Source of the DNA: Acidobacteriota bacterium
GTDB lineage: Bacteria; Pseudomonadota; Alphaproteobacteria; Caulobacterales; Hyphomonadaceae
Reading direction: 5' to 3'
Length of the DNA: 22,318 nucleotides
Assembly (NCBI GenBank): GCA_016712445.1
Contig: JADJRB010000007.1
Location: 1 to 22,318 of the forward strand
The notes beneath the pieces are model-generated. The model was not told where the DNA came from. It did no database searches and saw only the letters and a program-made list of their open reading frames with translations. Shown piece after piece: positions 1-4,735 of the stretch. The position numbers were made by a program, and so were the translations under genes. The stretch's first letter is position 1, and each line of letters begins with the position of its first letter.

Positions 1-372
1 TTTGCGAGCGGCGATCAGATCCTGTTCCGCGGCGCGGCCACGCCGACCGGCTGGACTATCGCGGCGCAGAACAACAAGGCGCTGCGCATCGTCAGCGGCA
101 CGCCGAGCAGCGGCGGCACCAATGCCTTTACGACCGCGCTGAATTCGGCCAGGACGACGAGCAGCGAGGGGGCGCATACTCACGGCGTCGGGACGCTGGC
201 CGGTAGTTTCACGACGGGCGCGACGGGCGGCGCGGGCGGCGGCGTGTGGGTGCTGGGCGGTAGTTCGCAGGCGGTTACGATCAGCGGCACGACCGCCGCC
301 GGATCTTCGCACTCTCATACGCTCAACCTTGACGTGCAGTATTACGACATGAACGTCATTCAGAAAACCTAG
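1..372 (+). CDS. Tail fibre protein, C-terminal 123 residues (5' truncated by window edge)
   Basis: The frame is open from base 1 to a TAG at 370-372; the start lies outside the window. The encoded end of the protein begins with FASGDQILFRGAATPTGWT, a signature of the C-terminal domain of many phage tail fibres. It continues with a Gly/Ser/Thr-rich stretch and His-x-His elements (AHTHG and SHSH) that, in related fibres, bind metal in the receptor-binding tip. It ends with a short beta segment, QYYDMNVIQKT. The likely role is host recognition at the distal end of the short tail. The right edge of the window carries the N-terminus of a tail fibre gene, and both pieces may belong to one gene. 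Two small plus-strand genes follow at once. Confidence 0.8.
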   Translation, partial: FASGDQILFRGAATPTGWTIAAQNNKALRIVSGTPSSGGTNAFTTALNSARTTSSEGAHTHGVGTLAGSFTTGATGGAGGGVWVLGGSSQAVTISGTTAAGSSHSHTLNLDVQYYDMNVIQKT

Positions 373-380
373 GGGGCGGC

Positions 381-662
381 GTGAAAAAGTGTCCGCTGAT
401 GGGCGACTGCATCGAGCATGCATGCGCTTGGTATTCGCACGTGATCGGCCAGCATCCGCAGACCGGCGAGGCCATTGATACGGAGGCGTGCGCCGTGGCG
501 CTGCTGCCGATGCTGCTGATCGAGAATGCGCGCGCCAGCAGGCAGGCGGTCACGGAACTGTCTCAGGGCAACGAGCTGAACAAGCAGGCCCTGCGCTCAG
601 CCGCCCTGGGCGGCGCCACGCGGGAGCTGCAGACTATGATCGGGGTCGATCGTGAGCACTAA
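381..662 (+). CDS. Conserved small phage protein with Cys cluster (93 aa)
   Basis: The GTG start lies 8 nt after the tail fibre stop, with a purine/GGCGG-rich stretch just upstream. The product begins MKKCPLMGDCIEHACAWY and continues with the motif HPQTGE and then a hydrophobic segment around ACAVALLPMLLIENARAS. Cysteines at residues 4, 10, 15 and 37 suggest a bound metal or Fe-S cluster. I recognise this pattern (CP..x(3-4)C..H.C.W, PQTGE, C.xxxLPLLLIE) from small proteins of unknown function in many podoviruses and siphoviruses, often near tail fibre genes. No enzymatic motif is visible. The stop overlaps the next gene's GTG by 11 nt, so the two are probably co-translated at the distal end of the late operon. 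Confidence 0.75.
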   Translation: MKKCPLMGDCIEHACAWYSHVIGQHPQTGEAIDTEACAVALLPMLLIENARASRQAVTELSQGNELNKQALRSAALGGATRELQTMIGVDREH

Positions 663-954
663 GGCGCTGGAGGCGTACCTGGCACTAGCGGCGGAGATCA
701 CCGCCATGAAAGCGCTGCGGGAGCGCTACGCGGCGGCGGCGAGCAAAGATTCGGCCGTGGTCGTGAACCTGAATCTCGTCATCGATGCCACGGCCATACC
801 GGCTAACGAAATGGCATTCAGCAACCGCGCCATTTCAGCGCGAGTGCGCGCCACGTTGCCGGCGCTGTTCACAGCGGCGATCGCCGAGCAGGAGAACATC
901 CTGGCCGGCCTTAAGGACGCCGCGAAGGCGGAGTACGACAAGCTTTTCGCCTGA
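652..954 (+). CDS. Hypothetical protein (100 aa)
   Basis: It starts with GTG inside the end of the preceding gene (11-nt overlap) and ends at TGA 952-954. The sequence is Ala-rich and mostly helical by composition: an N-terminal helix (ALEAYLALAAEITAMKALRE), a central beta-like VVVNLNLVIDAT, and a C-terminal amphipathic helix ending in AEYDKLFA. It has no signal peptide, transmembrane helix, Cys cluster or catalytic motif that I recognise, and I cannot assign a function. It is the last plus-strand gene before the convergent minus-strand operon. Confidence 0.6.
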   Translation: MSTKALEAYLALAAEITAMKALRERYAAAASKDSAVVVNLNLVIDATAIPANEMAFSNRAISARVRATLPALFTAAIAEQENILAGLKDAAKAEYDKLFA

Positions 955-1017
955 CGCCACCCGCTCCGGCGATACTGGACATGCGATCAGGCTCCGCCTT
1001 TCAGGACGTTTCTGGCA
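955..1017. other. Convergent junction between late (+) and early (-) operons
   Basis: This is the short stretch between the last plus-strand stop and the distal end of the minus-strand operon. I looked for a bidirectional terminator. GCCTGA at 949-954 and TCAGGC at 987-992 form an imperfect inverted repeat with a long loop and no T-tract. No convincing intrinsic terminator is visible, so termination may be Rho-dependent. Confidence 0.4.
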
Positions 1018-1068
1018 TTAGTCATGTGCTGGCTGCATACGCTCGTGCATGCACTCTATAGTCGGCAT
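1018..1068 (-). CDS. Candidate 16-codon micro-ORF, possible remnant of the upstream gene
   Basis: On the minus strand the stop of the 78-residue gene forms TAATG, and the ATG opens a 16-codon frame reading MPTIECMHERMQPAHD. An AAGGGGG purine run sits just before it. Its start resembles the beginning of the gene directly upstream (MAIECQHGR): I-E-C, then one residue, H, one residue, R. The start/SD junction is the same cassette used twice more in this operon, so this may be a truncated extra copy of the unit. It could also be chance. Confidence 0.3.
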   Translation of the reverse strand: MPTIECMHERMQPAHD

Positions 1069-1304
1069 TACTCAGCCCCCTTCAGCGCGGCGCGCTTCCA
1101 GCAATTGCACGGGCTGGGCGTGAGTACCCCCGCCACGTATTGCGGACCGTCTGAAAATCGAACTTCGCAAGATCGTGTGTGCGGCGCCTTCTTGATCGCC
1201 TCCCGCAGCGCCTCGACGGTGGCGCGGAGAGTCGCCATCTCTTCTTCGTATTCGCACAGCTCGCACTTGCGCGCCAGCCGACCATGTTGGCATTCGATGG
1301 CCAT
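1068..1304 (-). CDS. Small Cys-containing coiled-coil protein (78 aa)
   Basis: The minus-strand ATG at 1304 overlaps the preceding stop as TGATG. A GTG one codon upstream (1307) is also possible, but the ATG has the better coupling geometry. The preceding gene's last codons supply the SD (AAGGGGGAG). The product starts MAIECQHGRLARKCELCE, where C5, H7, C14 and C17 could form a small zinc knuckle. A short coiled coil follows (EEEMATLRATVEALREAIKK), then a C-terminal part with two more cysteines and the ending RAALKGAE. Small accessory proteins of this type, with an N-terminal Cys/His cluster and a coil, are common in phage early regions; the function is unknown. Confidence 0.6.
   Translation of the reverse strand: MAIECQHGRLARKCELCEYEEEMATLRATVEALREAIKKAPHTRSCEVRFSDGPQYVAGVLTPSPCNCWKRAALKGAE
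1076..1095. repeat. Gene-end repeat, copy 1
   Basis: CCCCCTTCAGCGCGGCGCGC on the plus strand. On the minus strand it encodes RAALKG at the end of the 78-residue gene and supplies the AAGGGGG purine run before the next start. It is identical to 1309-1328. Confidence 0.75.
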
Positions 1305-1552
1305 CACTCCCCCTTCAGCGCGGCGCGCAACACGTCTCGTGGATCGATGGGGCGATCCATGCTGAGCAGTTTGATAGATTCAGAAACCGCCTCGCGCAGC
1401 TTCGTCAGTTCGTTTTCACGCTCGGCGATGCGGGCTTGCAGGCGTTCGATCTTGTGATGCGCCCACCATTCGCGCTCGTTTTTCGGCACGGCTGAATCGC
1501 ATATCTGCCGTTCTAATTCGTGATCCGGCGTGGCTTGTGCTCCGTTGTTCAT
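1304..1552 (-). CDS. Small charged coiled-coil early protein (82 aa)
   Basis: The minus-strand ATG at 1552-1550 overlaps the preceding TGA as ATGA, with GGGGGAG just upstream. Longer in-frame extension to the right only reads through the neighbouring gene in the wrong frame, so I use this start. The protein begins MNNGAQATPDHELERQ and has a long charged helix around NEREWWAHHKIERLQARIAE that probably forms a coiled coil. It ends DPRDVLRAALKGE. The last codons double as the SD for the next gene. No catalytic motif is seen. Similar E/R/L-rich small proteins are typical of early operons of proteobacterial phages, where most have no known function. Confidence 0.6.
   Translation of the reverse strand: MNNGAQATPDHELERQICDSAVPKNEREWWAHHKIERLQARIAERENELTKLREAVSESIKLLSMDRPIDPRDVLRAALKGE
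1309..1328. repeat. Gene-end repeat, copy 2
   Basis: Identical 20 bases to 1076-1095. On the minus strand it ends the 82-residue gene (RAALKGE) and contains the AAGGGGGAG SD for the 78-residue gene. The spacing to copy 1 is 233 bases. Confidence 0.75.
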
Positions 1553-1860
1553 CTCTCCCCCTCCAGCGCGGCGCGTGCCAATTCGTTTACCGCCAGATCG
1601 GCCATGTCCCCATTCGGCCGCGTGCGCTCCTCGATTTCCTGCAAAATCTTCCACAGCGCGGCGATGGTGGCGCCATCGTTCTCGCGCACGACGGCGAGGA
1701 CGGCGGCCATTGCCTCGCGCACGCTGCACGGCATCGGCGTGGCGTGCAGCGTGTAGGCGCACCACATTTCGCGGAGTAGCGATTCGTCGTCGGTGGTCAC
1801 GACTGCGGCTCCTTTGGTGTCGATGAGCGGGAACGCGAGATCGTGTGGTCGGGTGCTCAT
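1549..1860 (-). CDS. Hypothetical early protein (103 aa)
   Basis: The minus-strand ATG at 1860-1858 lies one base after the stop of the 48-residue gene, with GGAGGGA upstream. It begins MSTRPHDLAFPLIDT; an N-terminal DLAFP-type motif recurs in small accessory proteins of proteobacterial prophages. The middle is helical (SVREAMAAVLAVVREN and TIAALWKILQEIEERT). The C-terminus, ARAALEGER, nearly repeats the C-termini of the two genes downstream. Function is not recognised. It is probably soluble and translated together with its neighbours. Confidence 0.6.
   Translation of the reverse strand: MSTRPHDLAFPLIDTKGAAVVTTDDESLLREMWCAYTLHATPMPCSVREAMAAVLAVVRENDGATIAALWKILQEIEERTRPNGDMADLAVNELARAALEGER
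1557..1575. repeat. Gene-end repeat, copy 3 (one mismatch)
   Basis: CCCCCTCCAGCGCGGCGCG differs at one base from the first 19 bases of the other two copies. On the minus strand it ends the 103-residue gene (RAALEGE) and holds the GGAGGGGGAG SD for the 82-residue gene. The spacing to copy 2 is 248 bases. Confidence 0.7.
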
Positions 1861-1861
1861 C

Positions 1862-2008
1862 TCATTCCCTCCACTTGCAGCGATGCCACCGCGGCCCCGG
1901 ATGCCGCCAGATCGGCAGCATCGTGATCCGCCCCGTGTCTTCGTGCTGACAGAACTGCCACAGCCACGAGGTGAGCGGACAGTTTTGCAGGCGTCGGAGT
2001 AGCGTCAT
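1862..2008 (-). CDS. 48-residue early protein
   Basis: A short frame runs from ATG 2008-2006, overlapping the methyltransferase stop as ATGA, to TGA 1864-1862, one base before the next ATG. It fills the gap between the two genes exactly, which argues that it is real. The protein is rich in Trp, His, Cys and Arg: it starts MTLLRRLQNCPLTSW, contains WQFCQHEDTGRITM and ends RWHRCKWRE. Three Cys and several His could bind a metal. Part of it (WQ.CQHEDTGR) looks like a motif in other small phage proteins, but I cannot name a function. Confidence 0.55.
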   Translation of the reverse strand: MTLLRRLQNCPLTSWLWQFCQHEDTGRITMLPIWRHPGPRWHRCKWRE

Positions 2009-2898
2009 CTCATCACCTCAAGGCGGGCGACTGGCGCGGGCCGGTACGATTCCGGCACGACCGCGATCCCGCAATCCTCGCCGCGCCAGCTACCAATTGA
2101 TTGCTCCATCGTTACGATTTCTCTTCCGATCGCTTCGGCCTGGATGGGGCTGAAGGAATTCCCAAGGCACTTGATGCGCTCTCGTCGTCGAGCGCGGTCC
2201 AATCGGGAGGGAAGCCCATATAGGCGTCGCACCACCGGGGGTTCAGATCGCCCCCAATCTGTTCGCTCAGCGGGCGAGAATTCCGCACATGTGTTGCTGC
2301 GCTCGCCTTGCCACTGCGCCAATCGCGAGCTGTCAGCGTGGCCATCAGGCCGCACAAGCTGAGCCGCGGCCTCGTCTTGTCGCCGCGGTCGTAGGTGTAG
2401 GTCCGGGCGTTCGCGTCGGTCGCTGTTATCGTAGGCAACAAAGCAGACCCGCATGCGCTCATGCGGCGCGCCGAAGGCGTACAGACCCACCACGAGCGGC
2501 CAGACGGTGTAGCCCGCCGCTTCCAGGTCGCTAATGACCTCATCGGCAGCGGTAGCGCGGATGCCAGCAACGTTCTCAGCGAGCACCCAACGGGGTCGTA
2601 GTTCTCGCACCAGGCGTGCGAATTCGGGCCACAGGTGACGTTCGTCTTTCGCGCCTTTCCTTTTGCCGGCGACGCTGTGCGGTTGGCACGGGAAGCCGCC
2701 GCAGAGCACGTCGACGGACTCCACGGCGTCCCCGCGAATAGATCGGATGTCTCCGAGATTCGGGACGCTGGGCCAGTGCTTTCGCAGCACGGCAGCGGCG
2801 TAGGGATCGATCTCGGACTGCCACACGACGGACATGCCGGCGCGTTCGAGCCCGAGATCGAAGCCGCCCACTCCGGAGAACAATGATCCAACACGCAC
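2005..2898 (-). CDS. DNA (cytosine-5)-methyltransferase
   Basis: This is a C5-cytosine methyltransferase of 297 residues, shorter than many family members. AdoMet-binding motif I is FSGVGGFDLGLE (7-18). Motif IV is GGFPCQPHSVAGKRKG with catalytic Cys71. Motif VI is ENV (108-110). Motif VIII is GAPHERMRVCFVA (143-155), and motif X is KCLGNSFSPIQAEAIGREI (243-261). The target-recognition region between about 158 and 235 is short, and its specificity cannot be read from sequence. The start is GTG at 2898, with GAGGAG upstream. About 35 residues extend beyond motif X. No cognate endonuclease lies beside it, so it is probably an orphan enzyme that protects phage DNA from host restriction or marks it. 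Confidence 0.93.
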   Translation of the reverse strand: MRVGSLFSGVGGFDLGLERAGMSVVWQSEIDPYAAAVLRKHWPSVPNLGDIRSIRGDAVESVDVLCGGFPCQPHSVAGKRKGAKDERHLWPEFARLVRELRPRWVLAENVAGIRATAADEVISDLEAAGYTVWPLVVGLYAFGAPHERMRVCFVAYDNSDRRERPDLHLRPRRQDEAAAQLVRPDGHADSSRLAQWQGERSNTCAEFSPAERTDWGRSEPPVVRRLYGLPSRLDRARRRERIKCLGNSFSPIQAEAIGREIVTMEQSIGSWRGEDCGIAVVPESYRPAPVARLEVMR

Positions 2899-2937
2899 GC
2901 TACTCCTCGCCGCTGCCGCGCCAGTCGCCCATAGTCG

Positions 2938-3150
2938 TTATTTCGCCGCAATGCACTTGCGCAGCGTGGCCAGCTCGACACGGACGGCCTGCAGGTTTTC
3001 GCGCAGCGTCCGATTGTCGTGCTTCAGCTTCGCATTCTCCGCGCGCAACTCGACGCAGCGGCGGACGGCGGCGTCGGCCCGATCGCGCTCCGCCTTCGCG
3101 GAGCCGATGACGCCGGCATTCTTGGCGAACAGGAAATCAGCGGTACCCAT
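2938..3150 (-). CDS. Small coiled-coil early protein (70 aa)
   Basis: I chose the minus-strand ATG at 3150-3148 because GGGGGAGG lies 8 bases upstream; an ATG at 3168 in the same frame is inside that SD region and less likely. The protein starts MGTADFLFAKNAGVIGSAKAE and then forms one long heptad-like helix (CVELRAENAKLKHDNRTLRE, then LQAVRVELATLRK). It is probably a coiled-coil oligomer, soluble and basic. It starts two bases after the stop of a 13-codon frame and ends at TAA 2940-2938, just ahead of the methyltransferase leader. No function is recognised. Confidence 0.6.
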   Translation of the reverse strand: MGTADFLFAKNAGVIGSAKAERDRADAAVRRCVELRAENAKLKHDNRTLRENLQAVRVELATLRKCIAAK

Positions 3151-3151
3151 G

Positions 3152-3193
3152 TCACGCCTCCCCCGCATCTTCGAATCGGGTTGCTTGCTTCAT
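3152..3193 (-). CDS. Candidate 13-codon leader peptide
   Basis: Directly after the stop of the SSB-like gene the minus strand reads TAAGGAGG, then CACGACC and ATG. This is one of the strongest SD sequences in the window. It opens a frame of only 13 codons (MKQATRFEDAGEA) whose TGA is separated by one base from the ATG of the 70-residue gene. The last codons of the peptide contain that gene's SD. It may be a translated leader that couples the two genes, or a short peptide in its own right. Confidence 0.4.
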   Translation of the reverse strand: MKQATRFEDAGEA

Positions 3194-3205
3194 GGTCGTG
3201 CCTCC

Positions 3206-3784
3206 TTAAAACGGGATGTCATCATCGAAATCTGGGCCAGTGTTGCGCGGATCTCCGGGATCGCCTTCCGGCACCGCATGCCCGGCAGCCGCTGGCCGTA
3301 GCGCAGCGCGCGCGGCATCCACCGGCGCGCCCTCGAACACGCGCGCCGCTGCGCGGGCAGCGTTCGCGGCCGCGCGCGCCAGCTCGGGCAGTAGTTCCCA
3401 TTGCGGCGTTCCGCCGTGAGCTAGAACGGACTGCATGATGCTGGTCGCCATGATCCACATGTCCTTCGCGCCCGGCTTCGTCTCCGCAGGCGCAGCAGGC
3501 GGCGGCGCTGCAGGCCGCGGCGCACTGCCCGGCGCTGGCCGCGCCACCGGCGCGGCTTGGCGCTGCTGCCCGCCTCCCGTGCGATAGCGGCCGTCGATGG
3601 CCACGGCATAGACCTTGCCCGTTTTCGGACTGGTCTTGAACTCAACCTCGTGCTCGCCCGGCTGAACGGCACTGGCGTCAGGCGTCAGATAGGCGTCGTA
3701 CCATTCGCCGTCGATTTCGAGGCGCCAGCGGTCGCCGTCGCCGTACTTGCTCGGCGCGATTCGGTTGATATGGACGTAGGACAT
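3206..3784 (-). CDS. Single-stranded DNA-binding-like protein with SSB-type acidic tail (192 aa)
   Basis: I chose ATG 3784-3782 because TGGAGGT lies just upstream; an in-frame ATG at 3856 has no SD. The C-terminus, GPDFDDDIPF, is the hallmark acidic tip by which bacterial and phage SSB proteins recruit repair and replication partners. Residues 1-68 (MSYVHINRIAPSKYG through AIDGRYR) look beta-rich and could be a compact OB-like DNA-binding fold, but they do not read like a canonical SSB domain. A Pro/Ala-rich linker covers about 75-105. A helical region follows (about 107-155, KDMWIMATSIMQSVLAHG onward). The arrangement of domain, disordered linker and acidic tip matches SSB. With RusA on the other strand it suggests a role in phage DNA recombination or replication. 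The assignment rests mainly on the tail. Confidence 0.65.
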   Translation of the reverse strand: MSYVHINRIAPSKYGDGDRWRLEIDGEWYDAYLTPDASAVQPGEHEVEFKTSPKTGKVYAVAIDGRYRTGGGQQRQAAPVARPAPGSAPRPAAPPPAAPAETKPGAKDMWIMATSIMQSVLAHGGTPQWELLPELARAAANAARAAARVFEGAPVDAARAALRPAAAGHAVPEGDPGDPRNTGPDFDDDIPF

Positions 3785-3884
3785 GAGACCTCCAGTTGCG
3801 TTGTGGTGTATGCGGGAAGCGCTCCCGCAGGCGGCGGCAGTGCTCGGCCGCGTCATCGAGTAGGGCGCGGATCGGATCGCTCAC
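3678..3884 (-). CDS. Candidate 68-codon ORF bridging the winged-helix and SSB-like genes
   Basis: The GTG at 3884-3882 overlaps the stop of the winged-helix gene as GTGA, the coupling used elsewhere in this operon. It opens a frame beginning MSDPIRALLDDAAEHCRRLR. The first 33 codons cover what is otherwise a 96-base gap, and that stretch looks codon-like. The rest (to TGA at 3678) runs in another frame through the SSB-like gene for about 107 bases and is very Arg-rich, as expected of a shadow frame. It may be a real small gene with an overlapping tail, or a decayed gene. Confidence 0.35.
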   Translation of the reverse strand: MSDPIRALLDDAAEHCRRLRERFPHTPQRNWRSHVLRPYQPNRAEQVRRRRPLAPRNRRRMVRRLSDA

Positions 3885-4189
3885 AGTCCCGCCAGCATCG
3901 CCTTGGGCGTCACGTCCCAAAGCGTTCGCCGCTCCGTGCGTCCAGCGCGCTCGACCAGCCCGCGCGCTTCCAGCGGCGCCATGCGGGGCGACACGCTGAC
4001 CAGCGGCACGCCGATATAGGCGGCGATGTCGTGCGAGCTGGACGGCCCGCGCAGGACGAGGGCGGCCAGAACCTTCAGCTCTAGATCTTGAACCGGCACG
4101 CTGGCCGCGGCTTCGTGCGACGTGGCCGGGTCGGTCTTGCGCGCGAGGGCCGCAGGCGCCGCGGGCTTCACGGAAGCGCCGGGCCTCAT
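3881..4189 (-). CDS. Winged-helix DNA-binding protein (102 aa)
   Basis: The ATG at 4189-4187 overlaps the preceding TGA as ATGA, with GGAGG about seven bases upstream. After a basic, Ala/Pro-rich N-terminus comes KTDPATSHEAAAS (18-30), a phrase typical of a family of small phage winged-helix proteins. The core is a helix (DLELKVLAALVLRG), then SSSHDIAAYIGVPLVSVSPR (recognition helix), then MAPLEARGLVERAG with a beta-wing (RRTLWDVT). The fold is MarR-like in outline. Its position in the early operon, close to the divergent control region, makes it a reasonable candidate for a regulator of that region. Many relatives are simply called hypothetical, so the regulatory role is inferred. Confidence 0.75.
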   Translation of the reverse strand: MRPGASVKPAAPAALARKTDPATSHEAAASVPVQDLELKVLAALVLRGPSSSHDIAAYIGVPLVSVSPRMAPLEARGLVERAGRTERRTLWDVTPKAMLAGL

Positions 4190-4542
4190 GGCAGCACCTC
4201 CCAAGGCGACAGATGGCCGTGGAACGTCTCCGCGCGTTCCTCGTCGCGGCTCGGGTAGACGTCGAGGCGGATGCGCTGCTGCTCATCGGCGACCAGCGGT
4301 AATTCCTCGCGCTCGTACAGATAGCAATCGAAGTGCTGGCGGATGCGCTGCGCCGCCTCGCGATTGCGCCCGGCCAGTTTCGGCATGGGGGACCACGTGC
4401 CACCGCGCAGCATGGACACGGTCCAATGATCGTCGCCGTCGGAGTCGATAAAGCGTTCGATGCGGTATTGCTGGCCGTCGTGGTGATGCAGCGCCCAGCG
4501 CGTGCGACCGTCGCGGTCAGATGATGGGGATACGAAGTGCAT
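4186..4542 (-). CDS. Hypothetical protein, first gene of the early operon (118 aa)
   Basis: I chose the ATG at 4542-4540, which has GGGAGGA upstream, over a longer in-frame start at 4617 that would lie on the promoter -35 box. The product begins MHFVSPSSDRDGRTRWALHH. It has a beta-rich N-terminal half (WALHHHDGQQYRIERFIDSD, then HWTVSMLRGG) and a charged helical middle (NREAAQRIRQHFDCYLYERE). It ends near GHLSPWEVLP. It is rich in His, Asp and Arg, with no transmembrane segment and no motif that I can tie to a function. It is transcribed from a strong promoter-like sequence about 45 bases upstream. Confidence 0.65.
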   Translation of the reverse strand: MHFVSPSSDRDGRTRWALHHHDGQQYRIERFIDSDGDDHWTVSMLRGGTWSPMPKLAGRNREAAQRIRQHFDCYLYEREELPLVADEQQRIRLDVYPSRDEERAETFHGHLSPWEVLP

Positions 4543-4553
4543 GCGTCCTCCCG

Positions 4554-4565
4554 TGTCTGTCGGGC
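4554..4565. repeat. 12-nt direct repeat, copy 1 (TGTCTGTCGGGC)
   Basis: TGTCTGTCGGGC occurs here and again at 4733-4744 in the same orientation. The copies flank the bidirectional control region: one lies in the early transcript leader, the other at the start of the putative late transcript. They may be part of regulator-binding sites, but two copies of a 12-mer is modest evidence. Confidence 0.35.
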
Positions 4566-4584
4566 CGGTGGTGTCGGCCTCGTG

Positions 4585-4614
4585 TTGACAGCGTAGCACC
4601 GACGGCGGCATTGT
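4585..4614 (+). promoter_or_regulatory. Weak candidate plus-strand promoter inside the control region
   Basis: TTGACA at 4585-4590 is a perfect -35 consensus. A poor -10 (CATTGT, 4609-4614) follows at 18 bases. A start near 4621 would give a transcript of about 75 nt ending at the hairpin at 4671-4694. The hexamer also forms an inverted pair with the minus-strand TTGACA at 4617-4612 (arms TTGACA/TGTCAA, 21-base spacer). An alternative is therefore that it is an operator half-site on the early promoter. Confidence 0.3.
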
Positions 4615-4617
4615 CAA
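4590..4617 (-). promoter_or_regulatory. Early promoter (minus strand)
   Basis: Reading the minus strand, a perfect TTGACA (-35; 4617-4612) is followed after 16 bases by TACGCT (-10; 4595-4590). It lies about 45 bases before the first early ATG at 4542 and points into the early operon. The sequence GTCTGACCTT lies just upstream of the -35 and is also present at the putative late promoter on the other strand, suggesting shared control. Confidence 0.6.
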
Positions 4618-4619
4618 GG

Positions 4620-4707
4620 AAGGTCAGACGTCACCTCCACGAGCTGGCTTAGGCTGTGGTGGCCGGTGAGACGCCCGCGCAATGCGGGCGTTTTGCTGTC
4701 TGACCTT
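4620..4707. repeat. 10-bp perfect inverted repeat AAGGTCAGAC / GTCTGACCTT
   Basis: AAGGTCAGAC at 4620-4629 and GTCTGACCTT at 4698-4707 are perfect inverted copies about 68 bases apart. With a 4-base indel the similarity extends outward (GTCAAGG on the left, revcomp GTCAAGG on the right), so each arm leads into the -35 box of a divergent promoter. Between the arms lie a possible TCACC/GGTGA stem and the GC-rich terminator hairpin. The arms are likely regulator sites, or the closing stem of a structured element. Confidence 0.5.
4671..4694 (+). terminator. Intrinsic terminator in control region
   Basis: ACGCCCGC (4671-4678), a 5-base loop, GCGGGCGT (4684-4691), then TTT. The eight-base-pair GC-rich stem followed by a short T run is a good plus-strand intrinsic terminator. 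It sits just ahead of the late-promoter candidate and would insulate it from upstream plus-strand transcription, or end a short RNA begun near 4621. Confidence 0.6.
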
Positions 4708-4735
4708 GACGACAGGCGGAATCGTGGCCTACTGT
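4706..4735 (+). promoter_or_regulatory. Candidate late promoter (plus strand)
   Basis: TTGACG (4706-4711) and TACTGT (4730-4735), spaced 18 bases, point into the late operon. The -35 overlaps the right arm of the inverted repeat, and the same GTCTGACCTT sequence precedes the early promoter on the other strand. The -10 is weak, so an activator may be needed. No better plus-strand promoter is seen between here and rusA. Confidence 0.4.

Noticed and set aside
1304..1765. Longer 153-codon version of the 82-residue gene
   Set aside because: The extra N-terminal part is Arg-rich and lies in the wrong frame over the 103-residue gene; the internal ATG has an SD and stop overlap.
2900..2932. 10-codon minus-strand frame just before the methyltransferase start
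   Set aside because: It ends one base before the GTG, but has no SD of its own; probably incidental to the GAGGAG of the methyltransferase.
2112..2981. 289-codon minus-strand frame overlapping the methyltransferase
   Set aside because: It is a shadow of the methyltransferase in another frame; Arg/Ser/Ala-rich with no motif, while the other frame has all C5-methyltransferase motifs.
4620..4707. tRNA-like or attachment site interpretation of the inverted repeat
   Set aside because: Arms are 10 bp and no anticodon or T-arm consensus is present; no integrase supports an att site.
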